From positions 80,499-144,498 of the forward strand of contig DDGC01000002.1 of the NCBI GenBank assembly GCA_002337455.1: 64,000 nucleotides of DNA, written 5' to 3'. The stretch comes from Rhizobiales bacterium UBA1912. GTDB lineage: Bacteria; Pseudomonadota; Alphaproteobacteria; Rhizobiales; Devosiaceae. The position numbers and the translations under genes were made by a program. The notes beneath the pieces were generated by a model. It saw nothing but the letters and a program-made list of their open reading frames with translations, made no database searches and was not told the origin of the DNA. Each line of letters starts with the position of its first letter. The stretch's first letter is position 1. This document shows, in pieces, positions 51,652 to 61,525 of the stretch.

Positions 51652-53097
51652 ATGGATTTCCGCACGATCTTTTCGGCCATCGGCGCGCTCACGGCAGCGC
51701 TCGGGTTTGCCATGCTGCTGCCCGCCCTGGCCGATCTGGTGGTGGGCAATGAAGACTGGCTGGTGTTTCTCACGGCCTCGCTGATCACGATGATCTTCGG
51801 GGCGGGGCTGTGGGCTTCATCGACAGGACACAAGTCCGAGCTCAATCTGCGTCAGGCGTTCCTGATGACGGTTTCGATCTGGGTGGTGCTGACCCTTTTC
51901 GGGGCGCTGCCGCTCTATATGTCCAATCTGGGCCTTAGCTTTACCGACGCGATGTTCGAGGCCATGTCGGGGATCACCACGACCGGCTCGACAGTCATCA
52001 CGACGCTGGACACCACGGCCCCAGGCATCTTGCTGTGGCGAGGATTGCTGCAATGGTTCGGCGGACTGGGCGTCGTGGTCATGGCCATCGCCGTTCTGCC
52101 CATGCTGCGGGTGGGCGGCATGCAGATGTTTCGCGCCGAAGCGTTTGAAACCCCGGACAAGATCCTCCCCGCCGCCGCCCAGATCGCCACCGCCATGGTC
52201 ATCGTCTATTGCGTTCTTACGTTTGCCTGCTCCGTGGCCTACTGGATGGCCGGCATGGAAGCGTTCGATGCCATTACCCATTCGCTTTCGACGGTTGCCA
52301 CCGGGGGTTTTTCGACCCGCGATGCGTCGCTGGGTGCTTTCGACCAGCCGGCCATTCACTATGTTTCGGTGGTGTTCATGATCCTGGGCGCCCTGCCCTT
52401 CGTGCTTTACATCGGCATGCTGCAAGGCTCGTTCCGCCAGTTGTTCCGCGACTCCCAGGTCCGCCTGTTTCTTTACATGGTCGGGATAGCGACGTTGATC
52501 GTCGTGTTCATCCAGTTGACCGGCGACATTGCCCGCGGCGAGGAAGCTTTCCGGCACGGGCTGTTTTCAGTGGTCTCGATCATGACGGGAAGCGGGTTCG
52601 GAGTTGTCGATTTTTCGACCTGGGGGCCTTTGGCGGCGTCGCTGTTCTTTGTCATCATGTTCATCGGCGGCTGCACGGGCTCGACCTCGTGCGGCATCAA
52701 GATCTTCCGTTTTCAGGTGCTGGCGCGCGACCTCTACCAGCACATTCGCGAGATCGTCTTCCCCTCGCTGGTCTATGTCAAACGCTACAATGGCCGCCCC
52801 CTGCCCGATACCGTTTCGACCTCGGTTCAGAGCTTCGTCTTCATCTATTTCTCCAGCTTTCTGCTGCTGGCAGTGCTGCTGTCACTGTCTGGCCTCGAGC
52901 CGCTGGATGCTTTGGGCGCAGCGGCGACGGCGATTTCCAATGTCGGACCCGCTCTCAGCCCCGAGCTGGGGCCGGCGGGGAGCTTTGCGGGCGTTTCCGA
53001 TGTTACCAAATGGCTTTTGACCATCGGCATGCTGGTTGGCCGGTTGGAAGTTCTGATGGTTCTGGTGCTGTTCACGCCTCGGTTCTGGCGCGCCTGA
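51652..53097 (+). CDS. trkH: TrkH family potassium uptake protein
   Basis: 481 residues, four M1-P-M2-like repeats. Selectivity-filter segments: SGITTTGSTV, STVATGGFST, SIMTGSGFGVV and AISNVGPALS; plus GGCTGSTSCGIKIFRFQVL. K+ channel-transporter that works with the TrkA regulator (not in view). Start ATG 51652 has only a weak ribosome site. May be cotranscribed with metZ, though the functional link is unclear. Confidence 0.93.
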   Translation: MDFRTIFSAIGALTAALGFAMLLPALADLVVGNEDWLVFLTASLITMIFGAGLWASSTGHKSELNLRQAFLMTVSIWVVLTLFGALPLYMSNLGLSFTDAMFEAMSGITTTGSTVITTLDTTAPGILLWRGLLQWFGGLGVVVMAIAVLPMLRVGGMQMFRAEAFETPDKILPAAAQIATAMVIVYCVLTFACSVAYWMAGMEAFDAITHSLSTVATGGFSTRDASLGAFDQPAIHYVSVVFMILGALPFVLYIGMLQGSFRQLFRDSQVRLFLYMVGIATLIVVFIQLTGDIARGEEAFRHGLFSVVSIMTGSGFGVVDFSTWGPLAASLFFVIMFIGGCTGSTSCGIKIFRFQVLARDLYQHIREIVFPSLVYVKRYNGRPLPDTVSTSVQSFVFIYFSSFLLLAVLLSLSGLEPLDALGAAATAISNVGPALSPELGPAGSFAGVSDVTKWLLTIGMLVGRLEVLMVLVLFTPRFWRA

Positions 53098-53103
53098 AAC
53101 CGT

Positions 53104-56100
53104 TTATTCAGCGGGGTCGGCTGGTGGCGAGAGGTGCTGCCGACCTGCCAACATTTCGCGTATCGTCAGTGCATTGGGGGTCAGGAACAACCACTGCAGC
53201 ACCGCCTTGATGTCGGCGCCGATGCCTAGAACGGCGGGTACAAGGAACAGCACCAGCAAGGTGGCCAGCGTCAGGCCCGAAACGATGGTCAGCGCCATGG
53301 GCACGAGCATTTGCGCAACCAGGCTCGTTTCAAACAGCAACGGCAACAGCCCACCAATGGTGGTGAGCGAAGTGAGCAATACCGCCCGCAAGCGATCCTT
53401 GGACGCGCCGATCGCGGCATCGCGCAAGCCCTCTCCTTCGGCGCGCCGATCGTTCATCCGGGAAATCAGAACGATCGAGGAATTGACCAGAATACCGGCC
53501 AACCCCAGCATGCCCATCATCGAAATGATGGTCAGGTTATGGCCGAGAAGATAATGCCCCCAAACCGCGCCAGCGACACCGAACGGGATGATCACCATGA
53601 CGGCAAGCGGCGTGAAATAGGCAGCAAATATCCATGAGATGATGATGTACATCACGGCGAGGGCGACGAGCATGCCCGTGCCCAGATCGGCAAAAGCCGC
53701 GTTCTGCTCGGCTTGTCGACCACCGAATTCATATGAAATTCCGTAACGGCTGACGATGGCGGGCAGATAGTCGGCCTCGAGCCGGGCGAGAATATCGGCA
53801 TGGTCGACACCTTCGGCCACGGCGGCGCGGACCGAGACTGCGGTGCGTCCCTCCTCGCGGGCGATGAAGGCAAAGCCTTGCTGCTCGGAGAAGCTGACGA
53901 TGGACGAGAGCGGAACATACTCGCCACCCGGCGCGCGCACCCACATATCGCGCAAGGCCGACGAACCCTCGGCATCGACGGTGCGCACCAGGCGGACGGT
54001 AATCTCATCCTCGTTGGAAGCGATGGTCGCGACATCCTCGCCCTGGAATGCGCTGCGGACCTGGGACCCCAAAGACGCGAGGTCGAAGCCGAGTGCCGTG
54101 CCACGAGCATTGAGCGCCATGACAAGCTCGGGGCTGCCATAGAACAGGGTATCGAACGCGCTATCTACCTCATCGAACCCTTCGAGCACATCCTTGAGGT
54201 CCTCGGAGGCCAGTTTCAGCGTTGCGGCATCGCTTCCGACGAAGCGCACATCGACAGCCGACCCTTGCGGGCCGCCGCGATATTGCCGGACGCTGATGCT
54301 TTCGACCCCAGCGACGGCAGGCAGATTGTCGCTGATTGCCTGGGTGATATCGGCTGTACGGACCGAGCGCTCTTCAGACGGGGTAAGATAGACATCGAAG
54401 TCGGCTCGACCCTCTTCCAGATCCAGGCTGGCATAGGTCGTGACGATGAGTTGTTCGCCATCCGGCGTCAGTCCTGCCTCGACCTCTGAAACGGCATCCT
54501 CGATGGCCTGGATGGTCGTGGCCATTTCCGACTGGGGCGTTCCGGCCTGGAACTGCGCGGAAACGTTGAAGCTTTCGCCCTCTGCCGTGGGGAAAAATTC
54601 AAAGCGGAGGGCGCCCGAGCCATAGACGCCCAGCGCACCAAGGGTGATGGCAAGCGCTATAGCCGCTGTTACATAGCGCCAGGAATAGCTGATGGCCGCC
54701 AGGCCACCAAAAATGCGGTCGCGGAAAAAATCGAACCCTTTGTCGAACGTCCGTCTGAAACGACCGGCTTGCTTGCGCTCGCGCGGCAGGGCGTGGGCGA
54801 GATGGCCGGGCAGGATGAAGAAGCATTCGATCAGCGAGGCAATCAGGACCGCCACTACGACGACCGGCAGCGGCGAGACGATCTGGCCCACGACATCGCC
54901 CACGAGCCAGATGGGCGCAAAGGCAGCGATGGTGGTCAGCGCTGACGCGATGACGGGCGCGGCCATTGCGCTTGCGGCGCGTATCGCGGCCTCGGTGCGG
55001 GACAGCCCCTGACGATAGAGCGTGGCGGTGTGTTCGCCCACAACGATGGCGTCGTCGACAATGATGCCGAGCACCATCATGAGCGCGAACATCGAGATTA
55101 TGTCGAGCGTGAGCCCCATCAGGTACATCGCGCCCAGTGTGCCCATGATGGCGACGGGAATGCCCATGGCCACCCAGATGGCGATGCGGCCATCGAGAAA
55201 CAGGAACAGAACCACGAGGACCAGAAAGAAGCCGGCGACGCCATTGGAGATCAGCAATCCGAGCCGCTGATTGACCTGATCGGCCGCAGCGTCGAAAACC
55301 ACGGCCTGCAGCGATTGCGGCAGTGTGGGCTGCAACTCGTCGACATAGGCCTGAACCGCCTCGAAGGTGGTGACGGTATCGGCGCTGGCGGCGCGGGAAA
55401 CTTGCAGCTTTATGGCAGGCTCACCGCGCATGTAGCCGAGCGGGGTGTCGGGGTCGAAGGTATCTGTAATCGTGGCGACATCGCCGAAGGTAAGGCTCTG
55501 CCCATTGGCCGACGACAGGATTTCGGTCTGGGCAATTTCCTGAGCCGAAAGCTCGTTGGCCGCCGCGCGGATCTGGGCGTCGAAATCACCGCTGAGCGAG
55601 CCCGAGGGCTGATCGGCGAAGTTGGGTGTCAGGGCAGCTGACAGATCGTCCAGCGTCAGCCCCAGTTGGCGCAGCTTGGCGTCATCGACCTCGATGACAA
55701 TCTGACGGTCGCGATAGCCCGTAAATTCCACGCGGTCGACGCCTGATGCCAAGAGGCCGTCACGGATTTCGCGGGCGTAGCGCCGCAGGGCTTCCTCGGG
55801 GAACGGACCGGATATGGCGATGGCGGCGACAGGATCGAAAAAGCGCGGCGCGGAAACGCTTGGCGTCTCGGCGCCGTCGGGAAGCCCGGTAACCGAGGAC
55901 ACCGCGGTTTGCACAAGGCGCTCGGCGGTCTGCATCTCTACGTTTCGCTCGAAATTGAGCGTGATCGACCCCCTGCCCTCTCGAGCGTTCGAGGTCATGG
56001 AGATGACACCTTCGACGCTTTGGACCGCCGGCTCGATGAGCAAGAGAACGTTGCGTTCGACGTCTTCGGCCGTCGCTCCGGGCCAGCTTACCGAGACCTC

Positions 56101-56259
56101 CACCGAGCGGATCTCGGTGTTCGGCATCAGCTGACGGTTTAGGTTGCTAAGCCCCCACCCGCCGAAGATAACGAACAGGATCATAAAGAGGTTGGCGGCG
56201 TTGCGGTGCCGCACGAAAGCGGCGATTACCCCAGTCGAGGCTTGCGGTGAAGGACGCAT
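53104..56259 (-). CDS. RND family efflux pump permease
   Basis: 1051 residues, inner-membrane RND exporter. TM1 VIAAFVRHRNAANLFMILFV, two large periplasmic loops, proton-relay region GIIVDDAIVVGEH (two Asp, near 400) and a C-terminal GLAGILVNSSIVLI block; internal halves are alike. Closer to the MdtB/Mex HAE-1-like AcrB group than to heavy-metal CusA types. Starts one base after the stop of the adaptor gene. Exports drugs or lipophilic compounds; no outer-membrane channel is in view. Confidence 0.93.
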   Translation of the reverse strand: MRPSPQASTGVIAAFVRHRNAANLFMILFVIFGGWGLSNLNRQLMPNTEIRSVEVSVSWPGATAEDVERNVLLLIEPAVQSVEGVISMTSNAREGRGSITLNFERNVEMQTAERLVQTAVSSVTGLPDGAETPSVSAPRFFDPVAAIAISGPFPEEALRRYAREIRDGLLASGVDRVEFTGYRDRQIVIEVDDAKLRQLGLTLDDLSAALTPNFADQPSGSLSGDFDAQIRAAANELSAQEIAQTEILSSANGQSLTFGDVATITDTFDPDTPLGYMRGEPAIKLQVSRAASADTVTTFEAVQAYVDELQPTLPQSLQAVVFDAAADQVNQRLGLLISNGVAGFFLVLVVLFLFLDGRIAIWVAMGIPVAIMGTLGAMYLMGLTLDIISMFALMMVLGIIVDDAIVVGEHTATLYRQGLSRTEAAIRAASAMAAPVIASALTTIAAFAPIWLVGDVVGQIVSPLPVVVVAVLIASLIECFFILPGHLAHALPRERKQAGRFRRTFDKGFDFFRDRIFGGLAAISYSWRYVTAAIALAITLGALGVYGSGALRFEFFPTAEGESFNVSAQFQAGTPQSEMATTIQAIEDAVSEVEAGLTPDGEQLIVTTYASLDLEEGRADFDVYLTPSEERSVRTADITQAISDNLPAVAGVESISVRQYRGGPQGSAVDVRFVGSDAATLKLASEDLKDVLEGFDEVDSAFDTLFYGSPELVMALNARGTALGFDLASLGSQVRSAFQGEDVATIASNEDEITVRLVRTVDAEGSSALRDMWVRAPGGEYVPLSSIVSFSEQQGFAFIAREEGRTAVSVRAAVAEGVDHADILARLEADYLPAIVSRYGISYEFGGRQAEQNAAFADLGTGMLVALAVMYIIISWIFAAYFTPLAVMVIIPFGVAGAVWGHYLLGHNLTIISMMGMLGLAGILVNSSIVLISRMNDRRAEGEGLRDAAIGASKDRLRAVLLTSLTTIGGLLPLLFETSLVAQMLVPMALTIVSGLTLATLLVLFLVPAVLGIGADIKAVLQWLFLTPNALTIREMLAGRQHLSPPADPAE

Positions 56260-56260
56260 T

Positions 56261-57661
56261 TCAGCCTCCCGGTCCGCGACCGAAACCGCCGCCGGGGCCT
56301 CCTGGCCCGCCTTCGGGACCAGCCGTTTGCTCTGCACCCTCCTCTTCCACCGCCACGCCCTCGCCGGCCTGGGAGAGGCGCGTGGTGATGATGCTTTCGC
56401 CTTCCGGGACATCGGCAGCAATGATCACCCGGGAGCCGTCGCGATCGCGTATTTCAACGTCGATCGCCGCCATACGGCCCTCGCGGATGACGTAGAGGTG
56501 GTTGTCGTCATAGAGCGCAGTTTCAGGCACCAGCAGCGTGTTTTCATGTGCCATACCCTCGATCTCGACACTGACGAACGTGCCCGGGCGCAGGAGGTCG
56601 CCCTGTTCGTTCTCGAGCACCGCATAGAGGGTCACGCCGCCAGTCGCGGCATCGATCTCTGGAGCAACGCGAGCGATCCGGCCCGAGATGGCTTCGCCAC
56701 CGGTGCCCGTCGTGCGCGCAACCGAGACCGGCCGATCGAACAGGCCGTCGCGCTGCAATGTGGCGTAGTTTGCATCAGAGACCATGAAGCTTACTTCGAG
56801 CGCTTCGCTTTCATAGATCGAAGCAACGGCCTCATTGGCTCCGACATAGGCGGACGCCGTCACGTTGCGGGCGGTGACGATACCGGTGAAAGGGGCAGTG
56901 ATTTCGGTGTTGGCCAAATCCCGCTCGGCTGCTTCAAGGGCATAGCCTGCCTGCGCGATGGCTGCCTGCTGGCGCAGGATCTGCGCGTTGAGGGTGACGA
57001 GATTGGACTGACGCTGGTCGAGCGCCTGCCGACGCTCGGAAACCGTGAGCGCGCGGGTATCGACAGTCTGCTGGGTCGCGGCGCCGCTTTCTAGAAGAGA
57101 CTGGGCTCGCTCGAGGTCGGTCTGTGCCGATGTCAACGCATCCTGCGCGGCGGCGATGGCACTCTGTTCGAGCGAATAGGCTTCCTGGGCTTCGGCGAGG
57201 GAAAGTTCGGCGTCGGCCACCGCGGCGCGCGCCTCGACCACCGCGCCGCTATAGGTAAAGGGATCGACGCGCACGAGCACTTCGCCTTCCTCCACCTGCG
57301 AACCGACGGCAAAATTTGGCGAGATTTCGAGCACCCGGCCGGCGACGAGTGAACGCAGCTCGATGGTGCGCGCGGAAGCAACCTGGCCGTAGGCCATGAT
57401 GCCTGCGCTGTGGCTCGCATAAACGGGATCGATGACCTCAACGGTAAAGGTCCGCTCGCGATTCATCCGCTGGGGCACTTCGGGCCGTTGGGCAACCCAG
57501 CTCAGAGCCCAATAGACGGCCAGCCCAAGGACAAGCACGGCGAGCCCGAGCCGAACCAGGGCGGACATCAGGCCGAACCGCGCACGTGGCTCTTTGGTTT
57601 TCGGCTGATCTTCGCTCTTTTGCGACGGCGCGACGTAGCCGGAGCCGGGTAGGTTTTCCAA
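56261..57661 (-). CDS. RND efflux periplasmic adaptor (membrane fusion protein)
   Basis: 466 residues. One N-terminal anchor helix (LGLAVLVLGLAVYWALSWV), barrel-sandwich hybrid (IMAYGQVASARTIELRSLVAG), a long helical hairpin of Ala/Glu repeats (about 130-230), then YAV.. and membrane-proximal domains, ending in a Gly/Pro-rich tail (GPEGGPGGPGGGFGR). TTG 57661 has AAGGAAA 8 bases upstream and gives MENLPGSGYV; further-upstream codons look like leader. Expressed with the RND permease. Links the pump to an outer-membrane channel. Confidence 0.88.
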   Translation of the reverse strand: MENLPGSGYVAPSQKSEDQPKTKEPRARFGLMSALVRLGLAVLVLGLAVYWALSWVAQRPEVPQRMNRERTFTVEVIDPVYASHSAGIMAYGQVASARTIELRSLVAGRVLEISPNFAVGSQVEEGEVLVRVDPFTYSGAVVEARAAVADAELSLAEAQEAYSLEQSAIAAAQDALTSAQTDLERAQSLLESGAATQQTVDTRALTVSERRQALDQRQSNLVTLNAQILRQQAAIAQAGYALEAAERDLANTEITAPFTGIVTARNVTASAYVGANEAVASIYESEALEVSFMVSDANYATLQRDGLFDRPVSVARTTGTGGEAISGRIARVAPEIDAATGGVTLYAVLENEQGDLLRPGTFVSVEIEGMAHENTLLVPETALYDDNHLYVIREGRMAAIDVEIRDRDGSRVIIAADVPEGESIITTRLSQAGEGVAVEEEGAEQTAGPEGGPGGPGGGFGRGPGG

Positions 57662-57855
57662 AGGCGTTTTCCTTGCCCACAACACATCCGACGGCCGGAC
57701 TGGCCGAAGCGGGTCGAGGGAAATTTTTACTCGCGACACCAGACTGTTACAAATGAACTTTTGGAAAGGCCGGTAAGGCTTTGTGCCTCCGGCGCGCACA
57801 CCATGAAAAAAGGCGGCCCCGAAAGACCGCCTTTCTAAACGTAATTTGGACCGGC
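57662..57855. other. Intergenic region before the RND operon
   Basis: Holds the hslO terminator (57805-57834) and presumably the RND operon promoter between about 57700 and 57780; I can name no specific promoter box. Confidence 0.35.
57805..57834 (-). terminator. Rho-independent terminator of the argD-argF-hslO unit
   Basis: Minus strand: AAGGCGG..CCGCCTT stem around TCTTTCGGGG, followed by TTTT. Lies 21 bases past the hslO stop. Confidence 0.75.
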
Positions 57856-58842
57856 CTAGAACTGGTTGGGATTGAAGTGATAGTGGGTCGAGCAGAACTC
57901 GCACACGACCTCAATCTGCCCGTCCACGACCATTTCGGCCCTGTCTTCGGCCGTGAAGTCGTTGATCATCTGTTCGACGCGTTCAGCCGAGCAGGTGCAC
58001 CGTTCAACCAGGGGCTGGGGTTCGAACACCCGGACGCCGGTTTCGTGGTAGAGCCGGAACAGCAGGCGTTCGGCCGAAAGGCCAGGATCGGCCAGTTCGG
58101 CGTCGGTGAGCGTATCGAGCAGTGCCTTGGCCTCGGTCCAGTGGTCATCCTCGACAAAATCGGGATCGGCCATATCGTCGTTGTCGAAGTCCCCGTCGCC
58201 GGGAAGATCGGGCATCGTGGCTCCGCCATGCTCAGGCAGATGCTGCAACAGCACGCCGCCGGCACGCCAGGACGGGCGGGACTGGCCGCGTTCGGAATGT
58301 TCGGCGACCGTAAGCCGGACCCGGGTGGGGATCTGTTCGGACTGCATGAAGTAGGTGTGGGCGACCTCTTCGAGGCTCTCGCCTTCAAGCGCGACGATGC
58401 CCTGATAGCGGTCCATGTGGACGCCCTGATCCACGGTCAGAGCCAGAACGCCCTTGCCCAGAAGATCCTGGGGCTTGGTGGTTCCGGACTTTTCAAGCTC
58501 GGCCAGCGTTTCCTCGTCATAGCGGGCATAGGCGCGCAAGCCATCGGGCGTGTCGAAATCGACAACCAGAAGGCTCACGGGGCCGTCGGTGCGCGACTGC
58601 AGGATGAATCGACCCTCGAATTTGAGCGAGGAGCCGATCAAGGCAGCCAGAGTCACCGCTTCACCCAGAAGGCGGGCGACAGGTTCGGGGTAGCCGTGCC
58701 GGGCGATGATCATATCGAGCTGATTGCCCAGCCGGACAACGCGCCCTCGGCTGTCGAGATTTTCGAGCGTGAAGGGAACGGCAACGTCGTCCCCGCTCTC
58801 GGGCCGGTCGAGCCCGAATTGTTCGAGAGAGCTCTCGCTCAT
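57856..58842 (-). CDS. hslO: Hsp33 redox-regulated chaperone
   Basis: 328 residues. Hsp33 N-terminal domain (RTDGPVSLLVVDFDTPDGLRAYAR) and a C-terminal zinc redox switch: C-T-C near 283 and C-E-F-C near 315 (CxC..CxxC). Oxidation of these Cys activates the holdase. Follows argF on the same strand with an 83-base gap that contains palindromic repeat copy 3. Confidence 0.92.
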   Translation of the reverse strand: MSESSLEQFGLDRPESGDDVAVPFTLENLDSRGRVVRLGNQLDMIIARHGYPEPVARLLGEAVTLAALIGSSLKFEGRFILQSRTDGPVSLLVVDFDTPDGLRAYARYDEETLAELEKSGTTKPQDLLGKGVLALTVDQGVHMDRYQGIVALEGESLEEVAHTYFMQSEQIPTRVRLTVAEHSERGQSRPSWRAGGVLLQHLPEHGGATMPDLPGDGDFDNDDMADPDFVEDDHWTEAKALLDTLTDAELADPGLSAERLLFRLYHETGVRVFEPQPLVERCTCSAERVEQMINDFTAEDRAEMVVDGQIEVVCEFCSTHYHFNPNQF

Positions 58843-58880
58843 TGCGTGTTCCTTAATCCGCCCCGGAGTTCATTCCTTGT

Positions 58881-58931
58881 CGTGCGATCGAACCGAAAAA
58901 GTCTGCAACTTTTTCTGATCGCACTCTAAAG
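58881..58931. repeat. Dispersed palindromic repeat, copy 3
   Basis: Between argF and hslO. Outer arms GTGCGATC (58882-58889) and GATCGCAC (58917-58924); inner arms GAAAAAG (58895-58901) and CTTTTTC (58909-58915) around the loop TCTGCAA, which is identical to copy 2; trailing CTCTAAAG as in copy 1. The best-formed example. Confidence 0.8.
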
Positions 58932-59846
58932 ACTGTCGATCCCGAAGGCCCAGCAAAGAATGGCCTTCTGGATGTGCAGGCGGTTTTCAGCTTCATCGAA
59001 TACGACCGATTGCGGCCCGTCGATCACCTCGTCGGTGACCTCGTCGCCCCTGTGGGCAGGCAGGCAGTGCATGAAGAGCGCGTCGGCCGCGGCTTGGGAA
59101 AACAATCTGGGGTTGACCTGGTAGGGTTTCAAGATGCGCCGGCGCTCACCCTCGTCGGTATCGCCCATGGAAACCCAGGTGTCGGTGATGACCAGATCGG
59201 CGTCGGCGATCGCAGCGTGCGGGTCTGTGCCCAGGCTGACCGCCTCGCCCACTTCGGCGATATCGGACAACAGTCCCTGATCGGGCCAGTATTCTTTCGG
59301 GCAGGCAATGGCCATCGTGTTGCCGAACAGGGCCGTGGCGTGCACCCAGGACGCGAGGACGTTATTGGAATCCCCGATCCAGGCGACCTTCTTGCCTTCC
59401 AGCGACCCTCGGTGTTCCTCGAAGGTCTGGATATCGGCCATCACCTGACAGGGGTGGCTGCGCCGGGTCAGCCCGTTGATGACGGGGATAGACGAAGCGC
59501 CGGCCAGATCGAGCAGGTCGTCGTGGCTGAGAATGCGGATCATGATGGCATCGACATAGCGGCTCATGACACGCGCCGTATCCTCGATGGTCTCCTCGCG
59601 GGCCAACTGCATTTCCTGACCGGTCAGCATAAGGGTCTGCCCGCCGAGCTGGCGCATGCCGACGTCGAAGGACACCCGCGTGCGGGTCGACTGGCGCTCG
59701 AAAATCATGGCCAGAACTTTGTCCTCGAGCAGGCGGGGGCGTTCGCCGGCCTTGAGGCGCCTTTTCAGCTCATGGGCGAAATCGAGAATGGAACGCAGTT
59801 GCTCGAGGGAAAAATCCTTGAGGTCGAGAAAATGTCTCGCGGTCAT
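58926..59846 (-). CDS. argF: Ornithine carbamoyltransferase
   Basis: 306 residues. Carbamoyl-phosphate site FERQSTRTRVSFDVGMRQLGG near 49 (STRT), HPCQVMADIQTF near 131, the ornithine loop VSMGDTDEGERR and the C-terminal MHCLPAHRGDEVT. Makes citrulline from ornithine in arginine synthesis. Follows argD by 38 bases. Confidence 0.95.
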   Translation of the reverse strand: MTARHFLDLKDFSLEQLRSILDFAHELKRRLKAGERPRLLEDKVLAMIFERQSTRTRVSFDVGMRQLGGQTLMLTGQEMQLAREETIEDTARVMSRYVDAIMIRILSHDDLLDLAGASSIPVINGLTRRSHPCQVMADIQTFEEHRGSLEGKKVAWIGDSNNVLASWVHATALFGNTMAIACPKEYWPDQGLLSDIAEVGEAVSLGTDPHAAIADADLVITDTWVSMGDTDEGERRRILKPYQVNPRLFSQAAADALFMHCLPAHRGDEVTDEVIDGPQSVVFDEAENRLHIQKAILCWAFGIDSL

Positions 59847-59884
59847 AATCAGCTATCCTGAAAAATCGAAATGGGGCCGGCCGC

Positions 59885-61072
59885 CTATTGGGCAGCGCTG
59901 GCCTGTTCGGCATCGAGCTCGGCAAAGGCTTCGGCAATGATGCCGATGGCTTCCTTGATCTCGTCCTCATTGACGATAAGCGGCGGCAAGAGCCGCAGCA
60001 CGTTGTCACTGGCCGCCACCGTCAGCAGCTTGTGGTCTCGCAGGCGGGCCACGAAATCGCGCACAGGCGGGGTGATCCTGATGCCTGCGATCAGGCCCTT
60101 GCCGCGGACTTCGGTGATAAAATCGGGGAACTTCTGCATGAGCTGATGAAGTTCATGGGCGACGATCTTGCCCATTGCCTCCACATGCTCGATGAAGCCA
60201 GGGGCCAGTATACGGTCGAGGACGGCGTTGCCCACGGCGCAAGCCAGCGGGTTGCCGCCATAAGTGGTTCCGTGCGTTCCCGGCACCATGCTTTCGGCCA
60301 CTTCGGCCGTGGCGAGACAAGCTCCGAGTGGAAACCCGGCGCCGATGGCCTTGGCCACAGTCACGATGTCGGGAGTGACGCCCGACCATTCATGGGCGAA
60401 GAACTTTCCTGTCCGGCCATAGCCGCATTGAACTTCATCGAAGATCAGCAGCAGGCCGTTCTTGTCGCAGAGGACGCGGAGGCCCCGGAGGTAGGCGTCG
60501 GAGAACGCCGTCACGCCGCCCTCGCCCTGCACGGGTTCGATAAGGATGGCTGCGGTTTTGTCATCGATCAGCGCTTCGACGGCGGCCAGATCGCCGGGCG
60601 TTGTGTGCTTGTATCCCGGCATCGGGCCGAAACCTTCGGTATAGGCTTGGTTGCCTGCGGCGGCGATGGTCGCGATGGTGCGGCCATGGAAAGAGCCGGA
60701 AAAGCCGATGATATCGACCCTGTCTTTTTCACCTTTGGCCCAGAAATAATGGCGCGCGGTCTTTATCGCGCATTCAAGCGCCTCGGCACCCGAATTGGTG
60801 AAGAACACCTTGTCGGCAAAGGTCGCATCCACCAGCCTCTGGCCAAGCTTTTCCTGCTCGGGAATGGTGAAGATGTTGGACGTGTGCCAGACCTTGTCGG
60901 CCTGAGCCTTGAGGGCGTCGACAACATGCTTGTCGCCATAACCGAGCGCGTTGACCGCGATGCCGGCGGCGAAATCGAGATAGGCCGTGCCATCCTCCGT
61001 GAACAGTCGCATGCCCTCGCCCCGCACAAAGGCGAGTTCGGACCGGGCATACGTGCCATAGAGCGCAGACAT
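59885..61072 (-). CDS. argD: Acetylornithine aminotransferase
   Basis: 395 residues, class III PLP aminotransferase. NSGAEALECAIKTAR near 99, GSFHGRT near 131, ILIEPVQGEGG near 180, IFDEVQCGYGRTGK near 210 and the PLP Lys in TVAKAIGAGFPLGA near 243. Makes N-acetylornithine; may double as succinyl-diaminopimelate aminotransferase. ATG 61072 chosen over a frame of 28 more codons. Confidence 0.94.
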   Translation of the reverse strand: MSALYGTYARSELAFVRGEGMRLFTEDGTAYLDFAAGIAVNALGYGDKHVVDALKAQADKVWHTSNIFTIPEQEKLGQRLVDATFADKVFFTNSGAEALECAIKTARHYFWAKGEKDRVDIIGFSGSFHGRTIATIAAAGNQAYTEGFGPMPGYKHTTPGDLAAVEALIDDKTAAILIEPVQGEGGVTAFSDAYLRGLRVLCDKNGLLLIFDEVQCGYGRTGKFFAHEWSGVTPDIVTVAKAIGAGFPLGACLATAEVAESMVPGTHGTTYGGNPLACAVGNAVLDRILAPGFIEHVEAMGKIVAHELHQLMQKFPDFITEVRGKGLIAGIRITPPVRDFVARLRDHKLLTVAASDNVLRLLPPLIVNEDEIKEAIGIIAEAFAELDAEQASAAQ

Positions 61073-61525
61073 TGTTCTAAGCCTTCTCGTTAAAGGTTTG
61101 GGGTTGGGACCATGTCCCGGAAAATGAAAAGCGCGCCCGGTGTCCCAAGCACGCATTACCGGTCCCGCTTATGCTGGGCGCAAGCCCAAAAGTCAATCGA
61201 TCGCCCGGTTTTCCGGGCCTTGGGGCCTTGACTCATCCCTGCCACAATGGTGGTTCATGTCTCCGCGCGAAAATGGGCTGTGCGATCGATGCAACAGCCA
61301 CGATCAATTGCCCCCGGGCATGCGAAATTCAGGTGGGATAACCCGGGGAAAGTCTGTTGTGGCCCTTGCCACCGATTTTCCCGCCCGTGTAGTATAAGGC
61401 CATTGGGAACACGACATCTCGTGTGGCGGACCCCATCACCATACGACAGTTAGTATGCCGGCGGTCAAACCCGTTTGTCCGCGTGAGAACGGACTCTATT
61501 TAAGATACGGCCTGGAGCATAATCG
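61073..61525. other. Divergent argD-gcrA intergenic region
   Basis: 450 bases. A 13-bp palindrome GGGACCATGTCCC (61106-61118) lies upstream of argD; a GCCCGG-TTTT-CCGGGC hairpin is at 61203-61218; a GANTC (GACTC) site at 61492-61496 sits about 30 bases before gcrA. No protein-like frame or RNA gene recognised. Confidence 0.5.
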
